Below, in pieces: positions 7,840 through 16,580 of a stretch of 53,680 nt of DNA. A program made the translations under genes and the position numbers. The first letter of the stretch is position 1, and each line of letters begins with the position of its first letter. The notes below the pieces were generated by a model that saw only the letters and a program-made list of their open reading frames with translations, made no database searches and was not told the DNA's origin. The DNA lies in contig NZ_AP018316.1 of the NCBI RefSeq assembly GCF_002368115.1, positions 1,465,431-1,519,110 on the forward strand, given 5' to 3'. This DNA comes from Dolichospermum compactum NIES-806. Its GTDB lineage: Bacteria; Cyanobacteriota; Cyanobacteriia; Cyanobacteriales; Nostocaceae.

Positions 7840-9339
7840 ATGATTAAACAAATTCAATGGTCAGAAAATCAGGTAGCACCTCAACAAGTCCCAACCTCAG
7901 AACCGGAGGTAAAACAGCCACCAGTTCAAATTTCGGAAAATCAGGTAGCAACCCAACCAGCCGCAACTTCGCCGGTGAACCCAAAACCATCAGTCAACTC
8001 TTCTCGGAACGTCGCTGAATCCGTTGGTGCTATTCCCAACGAACTCTATGACCGTTTAGGCTTAACAGTTCCCCGCTGGTTATTGTGGGTCTTAACAATT
8101 GTTTTAGGGATAATTCTATCTGGATTAATAGCATCAAGTTTGGCACTATGGACTCCCCTCTGGAGCAATCTCGACCAAGCGAAAGATGATGAATTCAGTC
8201 CTAATAAACAAGACCAAATCAAAGTACCTGGGGACTTATGGACTAAACTTTCTCAGTACAAACTATCAAAACCCATGAACATTTTAATTATGGGCATTGA
8301 ACCAGTTCCAGGTACTGTAGACGGTTCACCAGAAAGTTTTGCTGGTAAGAGCGACACCATGATGTTGGTGCGCCTTAATCCCAGTGATAAATCTATTCGC
8401 CTACTGTCAATTCCCAGAGGGACAATGATAGCCATTCCCGAACAGGGATTAACAAAGGTATCGGAAGCTAACGCCAAAGGTGGCCCAGTTTTAGCCGCCA
8501 GAGTAGTGAGTCGGAGTTTAGGTAATGCTCCCATAGATCGGTATATCCGCATTTCCGCCAGCGGTTTTCGGGAATTAGTGGAACAGTTGGGTGGTGTAGA
8601 TGTATTTGTCCCCCAAACCATGAATTATCAAGATCAAGCTGGTGGCTTTGCCGTGAATTTGGTCGGCGGTTGGCAAAACCTCAACGGTGAACAGGCAGAA
8701 CAGTTTGCCCGTTTTCATGAAGAAGGTAAAGGAGATTTACCCAGAGTCCAGCGACAACAAGCACTAATAAATGCTTTAATGCAACGACTCAACAGTCCCA
8801 CCGTTTTACCCAGGTTGCCCCAATTAACTCGCGTCATGCGAAAGTATTTTGATACCAACCTAAAAATGGAGGAAATGATGGCATTAGCAAATTTTTCCGT
8901 CAATGTAGACCGGGATAATTTCCAAATGTCCATGTTACCTGGTACATTTAGCAAATTCAGTCAAGATGTCAATAGCTATTGGTTAAACATGACTGGACAA
9001 CAAACCTTATTAAATGATTATGTTGGGGTAGATATAACTGGCATTAAATCAGATACCAGACCGGTCTCTATTCAAAGAATTGCCGTGCAAAATACCACTA
9101 ACCAACCCCAGTTAACGGAAAAAGTAGTTACTTATCTGAAACAGAAAGGTTTTACTAATGTTTATGTAGTTCCAGATTGGCCAGATACCCAACGCCAAAC
9201 TCAGATTATTGTCCAAAAGGGCAACCGACAACCAGGAATTGACTTGCGACAAGTTTTAGGTTTAGGACAAATCGAAGTTTCTGGAAATGGTGATTTGGAA
9301 TCTGACCTCACAATTCGCATTGGTAAGGATTGGAAATAG
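7840..9339 (+). CDS. LytR-CpsA-Psr (LCP) family glycopolymer ligase
   Basis: A 499-residue membrane-anchored protein. A cytosolic, Pro/Gln-rich N-terminus (1-75) is followed by one membrane segment (about 83-107, WVLTIVLGIILSGLIASSLA) and an extracytoplasmic LCP domain with SDTMMLVRLNPSDKSIRLLS, IPRGTMIAIP, RYIRISASGFRELVEQLGG and LPRVQRQQALINAL, including the Arg and Asp residues that bind polyprenyl pyrophosphate. A LytR_C domain forms the last ~100 residues. These enzymes attach polysaccharides to peptidoglycan. A TTG six codons earlier is possible, but GGGGAG spaced eight bases from the ATG favours 7840. It lies next to mannose activation and MurJ, forming a loose envelope group. Confidence 0.88.
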   Translation: MIKQIQWSENQVAPQQVPTSEPEVKQPPVQISENQVATQPAATSPVNPKPSVNSSRNVAESVGAIPNELYDRLGLTVPRWLLWVLTIVLGIILSGLIASSLALWTPLWSNLDQAKDDEFSPNKQDQIKVPGDLWTKLSQYKLSKPMNILIMGIEPVPGTVDGSPESFAGKSDTMMLVRLNPSDKSIRLLSIPRGTMIAIPEQGLTKVSEANAKGGPVLAARVVSRSLGNAPIDRYIRISASGFRELVEQLGGVDVFVPQTMNYQDQAGGFAVNLVGGWQNLNGEQAEQFARFHEEGKGDLPRVQRQQALINALMQRLNSPTVLPRLPQLTRVMRKYFDTNLKMEEMMALANFSVNVDRDNFQMSMLPGTFSKFSQDVNSYWLNMTGQQTLLNDYVGVDITGIKSDTRPVSIQRIAVQNTTNQPQLTEKVVTYLKQKGFTNVYVVPDWPDTQRQTQIIVQKGNRQPGIDLRQVLGLGQIEVSGNGDLESDLTIRIGKDWK

Positions 9340-9432
9340 TCATTAGTCAGTGGTCAGTAGTCAGTAGTCAGTAGTCAATAAAAAACAACTGAAAATGAAC
9401 AACTGACAACTGACAATAAACAATTAAACAAA
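9340..9432. repeat. CAGTAGT/CAACTGA heptad repeats
   Basis: The spacer consists largely of TCAGTAG heptads followed by CAACTGACAACTGACAA. This is another short tandem repeat tract of the type dispersed in this genome; similar tracts lie at 9948-9975, 17360-17402 and 20320-20368. Confidence 0.75.
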
Positions 9433-9435
9433 TTT

Positions 9436-9942
9436 ATGAACAAGATTTTTTGCCGATTTTTGAGTTTAATATTGGTTTCTATTTTGGCAGGATTTTCGGT
9501 AATTACCAATCCTCAAGCAGCTTTTGCTCAAATTAACACCATTAATTACAATAATGCCAGTTTGGAAAACCGTGACTTTTCCTATACTGATTTAGTTGGG
9601 GGAACTTTTGTGGCAGCGGAAATGCGGGGAACAAATTTCCAAGGTGCAAATTTAACTAACGCAATTTTTACTAAAGGCGTTTTATTAAAAGCAAATTTAG
9701 AAGCTGCAAATTTAACAGGTGCTTTGGTTGATCGTGTTACCTTGGATAGTGCTAATCTAAGAAACGCTATTTTCACAGAAGCAACTTTAACCCGTAGCCG
9801 TTTTTATGATGCTGATATCACTGGTGCTGATTTTACAGACGCACTTATTGACCGTTATCAAGTATCCTTACTCTGTCAAAGGGCAGATGGTGTGAATCCT
9901 GTAACTGGTGTTTCTACAAGAGATAGTTTGGGTTGTCGGTAA
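9436..9942 (+). CDS. Secreted pentapeptide-repeat protein
   Basis: A 168-residue protein with a clear signal peptide (residues 1-32; hydrophobic LSLILVSILAGFSVI, cleavage after AFA|Q). It is followed by about 18 A(D/N)LXX pentapeptides (for example ANLTN, ANLEA, ANLTG, ADFTD) forming a right-handed beta-helix, and a C-terminal tail with two cysteines (LLCQRADG and DSLGCR) that may form a disulphide. It resembles the lumenal pentapeptide proteins of cyanobacteria and chloroplast thylakoids, so the lumen or periplasm is the likely site. The molecular function of this group is not established. Confidence 0.85.
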   Translation: MNKIFCRFLSLILVSILAGFSVITNPQAAFAQINTINYNNASLENRDFSYTDLVGGTFVAAEMRGTNFQGANLTNAIFTKGVLLKANLEAANLTGALVDRVTLDSANLRNAIFTEATLTRSRFYDADITGADFTDALIDRYQVSLLCQRADGVNPVTGVSTRDSLGCR

Positions 9943-9991
9943 AAAATTGACAACTGACAACTAATAACTGACAACGGACTAATAAATATTC

Positions 9992-11605
9992 GTGACACAA
10001 CAAGATCAAAAACCTGCTCGTTCTTTCGCTGGTATTGCTGGGATTGTTGCCGCAGCAACATTAATTAGTAAAGTGTTTGGTTTAATTAGGCAGCAAATAA
10101 TCGCTGCGGCTTTTGGTGTGGGTGCAGCAGCTACAGCTTATAGTTATGCCTATATTATCCCTGGTTTTCTTTTAATCTTACTTGGTGGTGTCAACGGACC
10201 TTTACATAGTGCCATTGTCAGTGTTTTGGCTAAACATAAAAAAGAGGAAGCTGCACCGATAGTAGAAACAATCACAACTCTTGTGGGTGGGTTGTTATTA
10301 GTGGTGACATTTGCTCAGATTTTCTGCGCTGAGTATATTGTTGATTTTGTGGGTCATGGCTTAGAAGCAACTACAAGAGCGATCGCTATCCGTCAAATCC
10401 AAATCATGGCACCTTTGGCTTTATTTGCTGGTTTAATTGGGATTGGATTTGGGACTTTAAATGCAGCAAATCAATATTGGTTATTATCTATTAGTCCTTT
10501 ATTATCGAGTGTTACCGTTATCATCGGTATTGGTATTTTAGCCCTCCAATATGGCAAAGCAATTATTAATCCTGAATATGCTTTAATCGGTGGCATGGTA
10601 TTAGCTTGGGGAACTTTAGCAGGGGGAATTCTCCAATGGTTAGTCCAGTTAATTGTGCAATGGCGGTTAGGATTAGGGACATTAAGCCTGAGATTTGATT
10701 TTAAATCCCCCGGTGTGCAAGAAGTAATTAAAATCATGACTCCAGCGACAATATCATCAGGAATGATGCCAATTAATGTCGCTACTGATCTTTATTTTGC
10801 AAGTCCTATTGTTGGTGCAGCGGCAGGTTTTAACTATGCTAATCTTTTAGTCCAAACTCCATTAGGAATTATTTCTAATATTATTTTACTGCCTTTATTA
10901 CCGACATTTGCCAAACTTTCCCACCCAGACAATTGGGAAGAATTAAAATTACGCATTCGGCAAGGACTTTTATTAACTGCCGTTACCATGCTACCTTTAG
11001 GGGCATTAATGGTATCCTTATCTGTGCCAATTGTCCAGATAGTTTATCAACGGGGAGCATTTAAACAAGAGGCAACTCAGTTAGTATCTTCTCTATTAAT
11101 TGCCTATGGAATTGGAATGTTTGTCTATCTAGGGCGTGATGTTTTAGTTAGAGTATTTTATGCTTTAGGTGATGGACAAACACCTTTTAAAATTAGTATA
11201 TTTAATATTGTTCTCAATGCCGTATTAGATTTAATATTAGTTGAACCTTTTGGTGCGCCTGGATTAGTTTTAGCTACAGTGGGAGTTAATTGTAGTTCCA
11301 TGTTGATGTTGTTATTTTTGCTCAATCGTAAACTTAATGGCTTACCTTGGCAAGAATGGTGTTTACCAATTTTGGGGTTAACGGTTGGGAGTATAATTGC
11401 AGGTTTAGCCAGTTTTGGAACTTTGGTTGCTTCCCAACAGGTGTTAGGTAAACTAGATTTAATTAGTTTACTAGTAGAATTATCCATATCTGCTTTTGTG
11501 GGAATTGGAGTATTTGCGATAATTGCTTCTAGAATGAATATTCCCGAAGTGAATATTTTTGTAATGAAGATGCAGCAAAAGTTCTTGAAGAAAAATATCA
11601 GGTGA
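9992..11605 (+). CDS. murJ: Lipid II flippase MurJ (MviN)
   Basis: A 537-residue polytopic membrane protein with about 14 hydrophobic segments, a member of the MOP exporter superfamily. It flips the peptidoglycan precursor lipid II across the cytoplasmic membrane. Typical features are SKVFGLIRQQIIAAAFGVGA near the N-terminus, NVATDLYFAS, LLPLLPTFAKLS, YQRGAFKQEAT and FYALGDGQTPFKISI. It starts at GTG (9992). It follows the pentapeptide gene by 49 bp of heptad-repeat-containing DNA and is followed by a HIP1-containing spacer. Confidence 0.93.
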   Translation: MTQQDQKPARSFAGIAGIVAAATLISKVFGLIRQQIIAAAFGVGAAATAYSYAYIIPGFLLILLGGVNGPLHSAIVSVLAKHKKEEAAPIVETITTLVGGLLLVVTFAQIFCAEYIVDFVGHGLEATTRAIAIRQIQIMAPLALFAGLIGIGFGTLNAANQYWLLSISPLLSSVTVIIGIGILALQYGKAIINPEYALIGGMVLAWGTLAGGILQWLVQLIVQWRLGLGTLSLRFDFKSPGVQEVIKIMTPATISSGMMPINVATDLYFASPIVGAAAGFNYANLLVQTPLGIISNIILLPLLPTFAKLSHPDNWEELKLRIRQGLLLTAVTMLPLGALMVSLSVPIVQIVYQRGAFKQEATQLVSSLLIAYGIGMFVYLGRDVLVRVFYALGDGQTPFKISIFNIVLNAVLDLILVEPFGAPGLVLATVGVNCSSMLMLLFLLNRKLNGLPWQEWCLPILGLTVGSIIAGLASFGTLVASQQVLGKLDLISLLVELSISAFVGIGVFAIIASRMNIPEVNIFVMKMQQKFLKKNIR

Positions 11606-11686
11606 CAAACCAGTGAGACGCTGTTCGTGTTCAGCGATCGCCCTAATCCGATATAATAATAGAAACACTATGACCAAGTCTTGACT

Positions 11687-11851
11687 ATGCAGATTAGTGA
11701 AGAAATCAGGATCAAAGTTAGTCCTAACGTTGCTCAAGCCTATCAAAAAGCAACAGAACGTAAAAAGCAATCTCTGGCAACGCTGGTTAGTTTATTTTTA
11801 AGAGAGGATATGAACGAGGAAGTTGATTTTCTTGGGAAATTGATGGATTAA
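11687..11851 (+). CDS. Small antitoxin-like protein (orphan)
   Basis: A 54-residue protein, MQISEEIRIKVSPNVAQAYQ onwards, with a KATERKKQSLATLVSLFL helix. It looks like a short ribbon-helix-helix or toxin-wrapping antitoxin of the kind that precedes PIN toxins. The frame is intact and begins with ATG, but I see no strong ribosome-binding site. The PIN-domain toxin that follows at 11910 is broken, so this would be an orphan antitoxin. I do not recognise a named family. Confidence 0.5.
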   Translation: MQISEEIRIKVSPNVAQAYQKATERKKQSLATLVSLFLREDMNEEVDFLGKLMD

Positions 11852-11909
11852 ATTAGCGATAGAGGAGTTTCTAGAGGCTTGACACCAGAAATTTTGGAGA
11901 CAATTATGA

Positions 11910-12200
11910 ATGAATAATTTCCCTAATTATGTGTTAGATACCAATATTTTTGTGAGCGCTTTACTGTTTTAAAATAGTCAACCGCGCCAAGCCTTAGATA
12001 TAGCTCGACATCGAGGAAATATTTTGATGTCCCAGGCAATTTGGCAAGAAATAATAGAGATTTTAGCAAGACCAAAGTTTGAAAAGTATGTTACGGCAAT
12101 TGAGAGAGATTTATTTCTAGGTTGGTTGGCTGAATCAGTTGATTTTATAGAAATTAGCAAGACTATTGTTGCTTGTCGAGATGCTAAAGATGATAATTAG
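11910..12200 (+). pseudogene. Degraded PIN-domain toxin (VapC/PIN family)
   Basis: The frame reads MNNFPNYVLDTNIFVSALLF, then a TAA stop at 11970-11972, then NSQPRQALDIARHRGNILMS, QAIWQEIIEILARPKFEKY and EISKTIVACRDAKDDN before a TAG. LDTNIFVSALL carries the first PIN acidic residue, EI..IL.RPKF the second and CRD.KDD the third. The normal protein runs on for about 40 residues (…TGDKDLL), which are missing here. An internal stop plus truncation means no active RNase. The frame is otherwise unshifted across 97 codons, so the decay is recent. Confidence 0.75.
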
Positions 12201-12585
12201 TATAATACAAGTCACTGGAGGAAGACAGCCTCTAATTGGCTTTCATCTCTTGCCTAAAGGACAGTTAAGTTTTTCCGCCACGCTCCAAAACTTACCCTCA
12301 AGGGTTTTTAGCCTATTTTCTTATAAGTCCTTGGTCATGTATCCAAAATCTTGATATCTCCCTAAGTAAGGGGTCAAAATATCTTCGACCTAATTTTCTG
12401 TCAATAGTTGTATACATGACAAATTCAGCTTAGAATATCGCACAGTATCGGAAAACTGGATTCCGAGCTAAAATCTTTAATTAGCGGTGCTATTTTTAGT
12501 TTTCACGTTGATATTCAATTTTACGAGAGGTTATGGACAAAAGTCCAACAGATGGCAGTAGTATCCTCCTCTAAGCTGGTGAGAC
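12201..12585. other. Gene-free stretch before mgtE
   Basis: This stretch of about 385 bp holds no supported gene. A segment near 12320-12352 (AAGTCCTTGGTCATGTATCC) resembles 29092-29112 (AAGTCCTTAGCTATGTATCA), so it is probably another dispersed repeat. The last ~60 bp include a small GGAC-AAAA-GTCC hairpin (about 12536-12547) and belong to the probable leader of mgtE. Confidence 0.4.
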
Positions 12586-12608
12586 AGTCTCCCAGGGTGG
12601 GGGAGACT
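12586..12608 (+). promoter_or_regulatory. Stem-loop in the mgtE leader
   Basis: A perfect 8-bp stem AGTCTCCC/GGGAGACT with a 7-base loop ends 16 bases before the mgtE start, immediately before the ribosome-binding sequence AGGAGA. There is no U-run, so it is not an intrinsic terminator. It could affect translation initiation or mRNA stability. It does not match the M-box magnesium riboswitch as I know it. Confidence 0.45.
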
Positions 12609-12624
12609 TTAGGAGATTTCTATT

Positions 12625-13974
12625 ATGCTTACACAGGAAATTCGCAAGTCCTTAGATATTGCTGACTTAAATCGGCTTAAATGTGACCTGAATTGTTTAC
12701 AGCCAGTAGATGTGGGTGAGTATATCACTCAATTGCCCGAAAAACAAAGAGCGATCGCCTTCCGATTACTCAATAAAGATCAGGCCATAGATGTCTTTGA
12801 GTATTTACCCACAGAAGTACAGGAAGACTTGATTAACTCCCTCCACGATGGCCAGGTAGTAGACCTCGTTGAAGAAATGAGTCCTGATGAACGGGCATAT
12901 TTATTTGATGAACTACCAGCAGGAGTAGTCAAACGCTTATTACAACAACTCAGTCCCGAACAAAGACAAGCTACAGCCACAATTCTGGGCTATCCAGAAG
13001 GGACTGCGGGGCGGGTAATGACAACGGAATATGTTCGCTTGCGACGAGGTTTAACTGTTGGTGAAGCCCTCAGTAAAATCCGCTTGCAAGATCAAGATAA
13101 GGAAACAATTTACTATGCCTATGTTACTGATGATAATCGCAAATTAGTTAGTGTTGTTTCTTTGCGTCAGCTATTATTTACCTTTCCCGATGTCTTAATT
13201 AAAGATATTGCCAGCTCCCACGTTGTCAAAGTTAGCACAGAAACCTCTCAGGAAGAAGTCGCCCGGATTATGCAGCGATACGATTTAATCGCTATACCTG
13301 TGGTTGATAGAGAAGATAGATTAGTCGGTATTATTACAATTGATGATGTCGTAGATATTTTAGAAGAAGAAGCTACAGAAGATATCCAAAAATTGGCAGG
13401 GGTAAGTGGTGATGAAGAAGCCTTATCGCCCCCACATATTACCATTCGGAAACGCTTGCCTTGGTTATTGGGAATTATGGGATTATATATTGGCGCTGCC
13501 AGTGCGATCGCACCCTTTCAACAAGTTATTGCGGCTGTACCAGTTCTTGCTGTGATCATGCCCATATTTTCTAACACAGGGGGGACTGTAGGTATACAAG
13601 CCCTGACTGTGACTATTCGCGGTTTAGGTGTAGGAGAGGTAACACCCGAAGACACTAGCAAAATTCTCCGCAAAGAACTTTTAGCCGGGTTAGGAACAGC
13701 CGTAGCTTTAGGGCTGACAATGGTTGCCCTTTCCCTAATTTGGGCTAAACCTCAAGAAAGATGGGTAGCTTTAATCGCTGGGGCAGTTATGGCTACTAAT
13801 ACAATGGTAGCGGTGACTTTAGGAACTTTGCTACCAATGGGTTTAAAGCATTTAAAACTAGATCCAGCCTTAATGAGTGGTCCTTTAGTGACAACAATGC
13901 TAGATACCATTGGATTTTTAACCTTCCTCAGTATGATTTCTGTCGCTTTAAAGGTATTTCATTTACAAAGTTAA
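12625..13974 (+). CDS. mgtE: Magnesium transporter MgtE
   Basis: A 449-residue Mg2+ channel. The N-terminal helical domain (residues about 20-130, with LPEKQRAIAFRLLNKDQAID and EMSPDERAYLFDELP) is followed by a CBS pair (about 135-255, AYVTDDNRKLVSVVSLRQLL and YDLIAIPVVDREDRLVGIIT) that senses Mg2+. Five membrane helices form the C-terminal pore (about 280-445; PVLAVIMPIFSNTGGTVGIQ is the conserved selectivity region). The length matches the family. It starts with ATG preceded by AGGAGA and a stem-loop. Confidence 0.95.
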   Translation: MLTQEIRKSLDIADLNRLKCDLNCLQPVDVGEYITQLPEKQRAIAFRLLNKDQAIDVFEYLPTEVQEDLINSLHDGQVVDLVEEMSPDERAYLFDELPAGVVKRLLQQLSPEQRQATATILGYPEGTAGRVMTTEYVRLRRGLTVGEALSKIRLQDQDKETIYYAYVTDDNRKLVSVVSLRQLLFTFPDVLIKDIASSHVVKVSTETSQEEVARIMQRYDLIAIPVVDREDRLVGIITIDDVVDILEEEATEDIQKLAGVSGDEEALSPPHITIRKRLPWLLGIMGLYIGAASAIAPFQQVIAAVPVLAVIMPIFSNTGGTVGIQALTVTIRGLGVGEVTPEDTSKILRKELLAGLGTAVALGLTMVALSLIWAKPQERWVALIAGAVMATNTMVAVTLGTLLPMGLKHLKLDPALMSGPLVTTMLDTIGFLTFLSMISVALKVFHLQS

Positions 13975-14028
13975 TCGGTTGGTAATTGGTAATTGGTAAT
14001 TATGCTTTTCTCGTCATTACCAATAAAC

Positions 14029-14230
14029 TAGGACTTACGCACGCTCACTAATTTACCATGATATGAATGAAGGAAATTGCGTCGTTTTCGGCTTTGGGAA
14101 TAACTTATTGAGTAGGGTGCGTCAGATAGAGGGAATCTGTTTTTTTGTCAGAATATCGTGTCTGACGCACCCTACAAGGGATAAAATTTACGTCACATAT
14201 TTGGGGAATCTTGTCAATGCGTAAATCCTA
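14029..14230 (+). repeat. MITE-A, full copy 1
   Basis: This 202-bp element is bounded by TA and has terminal inverted repeats TAGGACTTACGCA and TGCGTAAATCCTA. In the middle, GTAGGGTGCGTCAGA and TCTGACGCACCCTAC form a long hairpin around a T-tract. It is nearly identical, over its whole length, to the inverted copy at 29368-29570 (a few substitutions and one T-run length change). The TA ends fit elements moved by an IS630/Tc1-mariner-type transposase. It lies upstream of pyrB and is followed by three AAAATCT heptads. Confidence 0.88.
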
Positions 14231-14266
14231 TAAACAATTATCTAAAATCTAAAATCTAAAATCCCA

Positions 14267-15271
14267 ATGCCTACTACTACCTGGAATCGTCATCACATTC
14301 TCACACTCGCTGACTTCACAACCGCTGAATATAACGCCGTCTTACAAACTGCGGCTTCTTTTCAAGAGGTACTATCACGACGGACAAAGAAAGTCCCCAC
14401 ATTACAGGGACAGGTAGTAGCAAATTTATTTTTTGAACCCTCTACTCGCACCCGCAGTAGTTTTGAAATTGCCGCTAAAAGACTAAGTGCCGATACTCTC
14501 AACTTTGCCGCGGCCACATCTTCCATGACCAAAGGCGAAACAATTCTTGATACCGCAAAAACCTATTTAGCAATGGGAACTGATATTATGGTAGTCCGCC
14601 ATAAGGATGCAGGAGTTCCGCAAGCGATCGCTCAAGAAATGGATCGTCTAGGTGTAAAAGTTAGCGTCCTCAATGCCGGTGATGGACAACATGAACATCC
14701 ATCTCAAGGACTACTAGATTTATTCACAATTTGTAGTTTAATTGACCCCGCACAACCCAAAATTGAATTATTACAAGGTAAAAAAATTGCTATTGTTGGC
14801 GATATCTTACATTCTCGCGTAGCCCGTTCTAATATTTGGAGTCTCACCGCTAGTGGTGCCGAAGTTCACCTCGCTGCACCTCCCACATTATTACCTAAAT
14901 TCTTTGCAGAATATTTAGGATGTACAGAAAACTCTAGCCGATTATTTACCCATTGGCAACTAGAACCAGCCTTAGAAAATGCTGATTTTGTGATGACATT
15001 GCGTCTACAAAAAGAACGGATGACAGCCCATTTATTACCTAGTTTACGAGAATATCATCAACTATTTGGCATTACTCGCACCAAGTTAAAACTCTGTCAA
15101 CCTAACGTTAAAGTATTACATCCAGGTCCAGTAAATCGGGGTGTAGAAATTAGTTCTGATTTAATGGATGATCCCGAATTTAGCTTAATTCAATCTCAGG
15201 TAACTAGCGGTGTAGCAGTGCGGATGGCACTTTTGTACTTTATCGGTAGTGGTAGTAGTAGAGTTAATTAA
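14267..15271 (+). CDS. pyrB: Aspartate carbamoyltransferase catalytic subunit
   Basis: A 334-residue enzyme that joins carbamoyl phosphate and L-aspartate in the first committed step of pyrimidine synthesis. The carbamoyl-phosphate loop FFEPSTRTRSSFEIAAKRL (Ser-Thr-Arg-Thr-Arg), the HPSQGLLDLFTI block, the GDILHSRVARSN block and HPGPVNRGVEI are all present. Length matches the catalytic chain. No pyrI is adjacent, as expected outside enteric bacteria. The region before the ATG carries MITE-A and AAAATCT heptads. Confidence 0.96.
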   Translation: MPTTTWNRHHILTLADFTTAEYNAVLQTAASFQEVLSRRTKKVPTLQGQVVANLFFEPSTRTRSSFEIAAKRLSADTLNFAAATSSMTKGETILDTAKTYLAMGTDIMVVRHKDAGVPQAIAQEMDRLGVKVSVLNAGDGQHEHPSQGLLDLFTICSLIDPAQPKIELLQGKKIAIVGDILHSRVARSNIWSLTASGAEVHLAAPPTLLPKFFAEYLGCTENSSRLFTHWQLEPALENADFVMTLRLQKERMTAHLLPSLREYHQLFGITRTKLKLCQPNVKVLHPGPVNRGVEISSDLMDDPEFSLIQSQVTSGVAVRMALLYFIGSGSSRVN

Positions 15272-15381
15272 TCATGATGCCATAGCACTTCCATGATTGA
15301 AAATCATAGTTGCTTACGATAATTTCCTTAAATAAAAATACTGTGTGATTAACTAGAAATGAGAGATAAAATTGAATTTAA

Positions 15382-15579
15382 ATCCCACATTCCGCACCCC
15401 CCGGTGTCACAAGCGGTTTTTTCTGATTTTTATCCCCATTTAATGTTGTATTTTGTACCAAAACCAAGAAATATTGGTAGGCGATAGCGAAGCGCTGCTG
15501 CAAGCAGTTCGCTAAAACCAAATCTCCAAACGACCAATTTCCGTTGTGTGACAGTTTAAGGTGCGGAAGGTAGGTTAAA
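15382..15579 (-). repeat. MITE-C copy 1
   Basis: A ~198-bp element with TTCCGCACC (15390) and GGTGCGGAA (15560-15568) as inverted ends, nearly identical to the inverted copy at 39132-39329. Inside are a CACACAACGG/GTGTCACAAG-type subterminal pair and a GCGAAGCGCTGCTGCAAGCA palindromic core. The open frames that cross it are by-products of the repeat, not genes. Confidence 0.8.
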
Positions 15580-15586
15580 TAAATCC

Positions 15587-15690
15587 CTAGTACCGCAAGG
15601 CGTTCGTCAAAAGTCAAAAGTCAAAACGAATATACAATGAGCTTTCCAGTAGTTTGGAATGGTCTATTTATTTCCGCCGACCTGTACTAG
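15587..15690 (+). repeat. MITE-B copy 2
   Basis: A 104-bp element from CTAGTACCGC to CTGTACTAG. It is almost identical to the copy at 28015-28118 throughout, including the segment ATACAATGAGCTTTCCAGT. It begins eight bases after MITE-C ends, so two elements lie side by side in this spacer. Confidence 0.85.
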
Positions 15691-15902
15691 ATCACAAATA
15701 GTGAAATTTTATATAGCGGTATGCACTTAAATGAGTTACAGAATCTACAGTAAAAGCCATACGGTAAGAGACTCTTACAGCGATTTCCAATCATATAAGG
15801 TACATCTTAGCCCCCTCATCGCTTGCGGGGAGGGGGTTGGGGGTGGGGTTCTTGTTCCGGGTTTGATGACAATTTGCTGTAACTCCTGACTTCTGACTCC
15901 GT
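15691..15902. other. Leader region of the pentapeptide gene with G-rich repeat
   Basis: No gene is seen. At about 15806-15856 lies a CCCCCTC...GAGGGGG hairpin followed by TTGGGGGTGGGGTTCTTGT, a dispersed repeat also present at 18979-19022 and in part near 80-96 and 39015-39044. The remainder is AT-rich and may hold the promoter of the pentapeptide gene. Confidence 0.45.
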
Positions 15903-16490
15903 ATGGCTGACCGCTCACGGCTAAGCCATTATGCTAAGCTCTTGGGCGCTAACCTCCGTAAAGTTGACTTACGCGGTGCTAATTTAACTGGTGCAAACTT
16001 AGCTAGGGTAAATCTAAGTGGTGCTAATTTAAGTGAGGCCATGCTGCGGGGTGTGGATTTGAGTGATGCTAACCTGAGCGGAGCTATCTTACAAAATACC
16101 ACTTTAACTGAGACTAATCTAGAAGGTGCTAATTTAAATGGTGCTAATCTGACAAATGCTAGACTGACAAAAGCAAATTTGACTGAAGCAGAATTAATAG
16201 GTGCTAACTTGCAAGGTGCAATCATGCCAGAGGCTATCCTAATTAAAGCCAAGCTAAACCAAGCAAACCTCAGTTTTGCTAGACTGAGTAAAGTTAATTT
16301 TAGTCGAGCTAATCTCCGCGAAGCTGATCTAACTGAAGCAGAATTAGTATATGCTTGTCTGGCTATGACAGACTTTACCGATGCTAATTTAACCAAGGTA
16401 AATCTACTCGGGGCAGAAATTAGTACGACAAATCTCACAGGTGCAAATTTGCTTGAAGCGGTAATGCCTGACGGGACAATTGGCTACTAA
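15903..16490 (+). CDS. Cytosolic pentapeptide-repeat protein
   Basis: A 195-residue protein made almost wholly of about 32 tandem A(N/D)LXX pentapeptides (ANLTG, ANLAR, ANLSG, ADLTE and so on), which form a square right-handed beta-helix. There is no signal peptide or membrane segment. Some proteins of this fold mimic DNA and protect gyrase, but most cyanobacterial members have no known role, and nothing here points to one. A complementary-strand open frame of similar length is a shadow of the repetitive codons. Confidence 0.85.
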   Translation: MADRSRLSHYAKLLGANLRKVDLRGANLTGANLARVNLSGANLSEAMLRGVDLSDANLSGAILQNTTLTETNLEGANLNGANLTNARLTKANLTEAELIGANLQGAIMPEAILIKAKLNQANLSFARLSKVNFSRANLREADLTEAELVYACLAMTDFTDANLTKVNLLGAEISTTNLTGANLLEAVMPDGTIGY

Positions 16491-16580
16491 AAATTAATAA
16501 ATTTAGAATAATTTCGTCGGTTTAATGCTCCTTCTAATTATTCTATCACACTGGAATTAAACTCAAAACTTTTGCAAAAA

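Noticed and set aside
15378..15617. Minus-strand open frame (79 codons)
   Set aside because: It lies within MITE-C and MITE-B; the same frame occurs in the other MITE-C copy, so it belongs to the repeat.
15929..16438. 169-codon open frame on the minus strand across the pentapeptide gene
   Set aside because: It is the complement of the repetitive ANLXX codons, with no start signal of its own; the plus-strand gene explains it.
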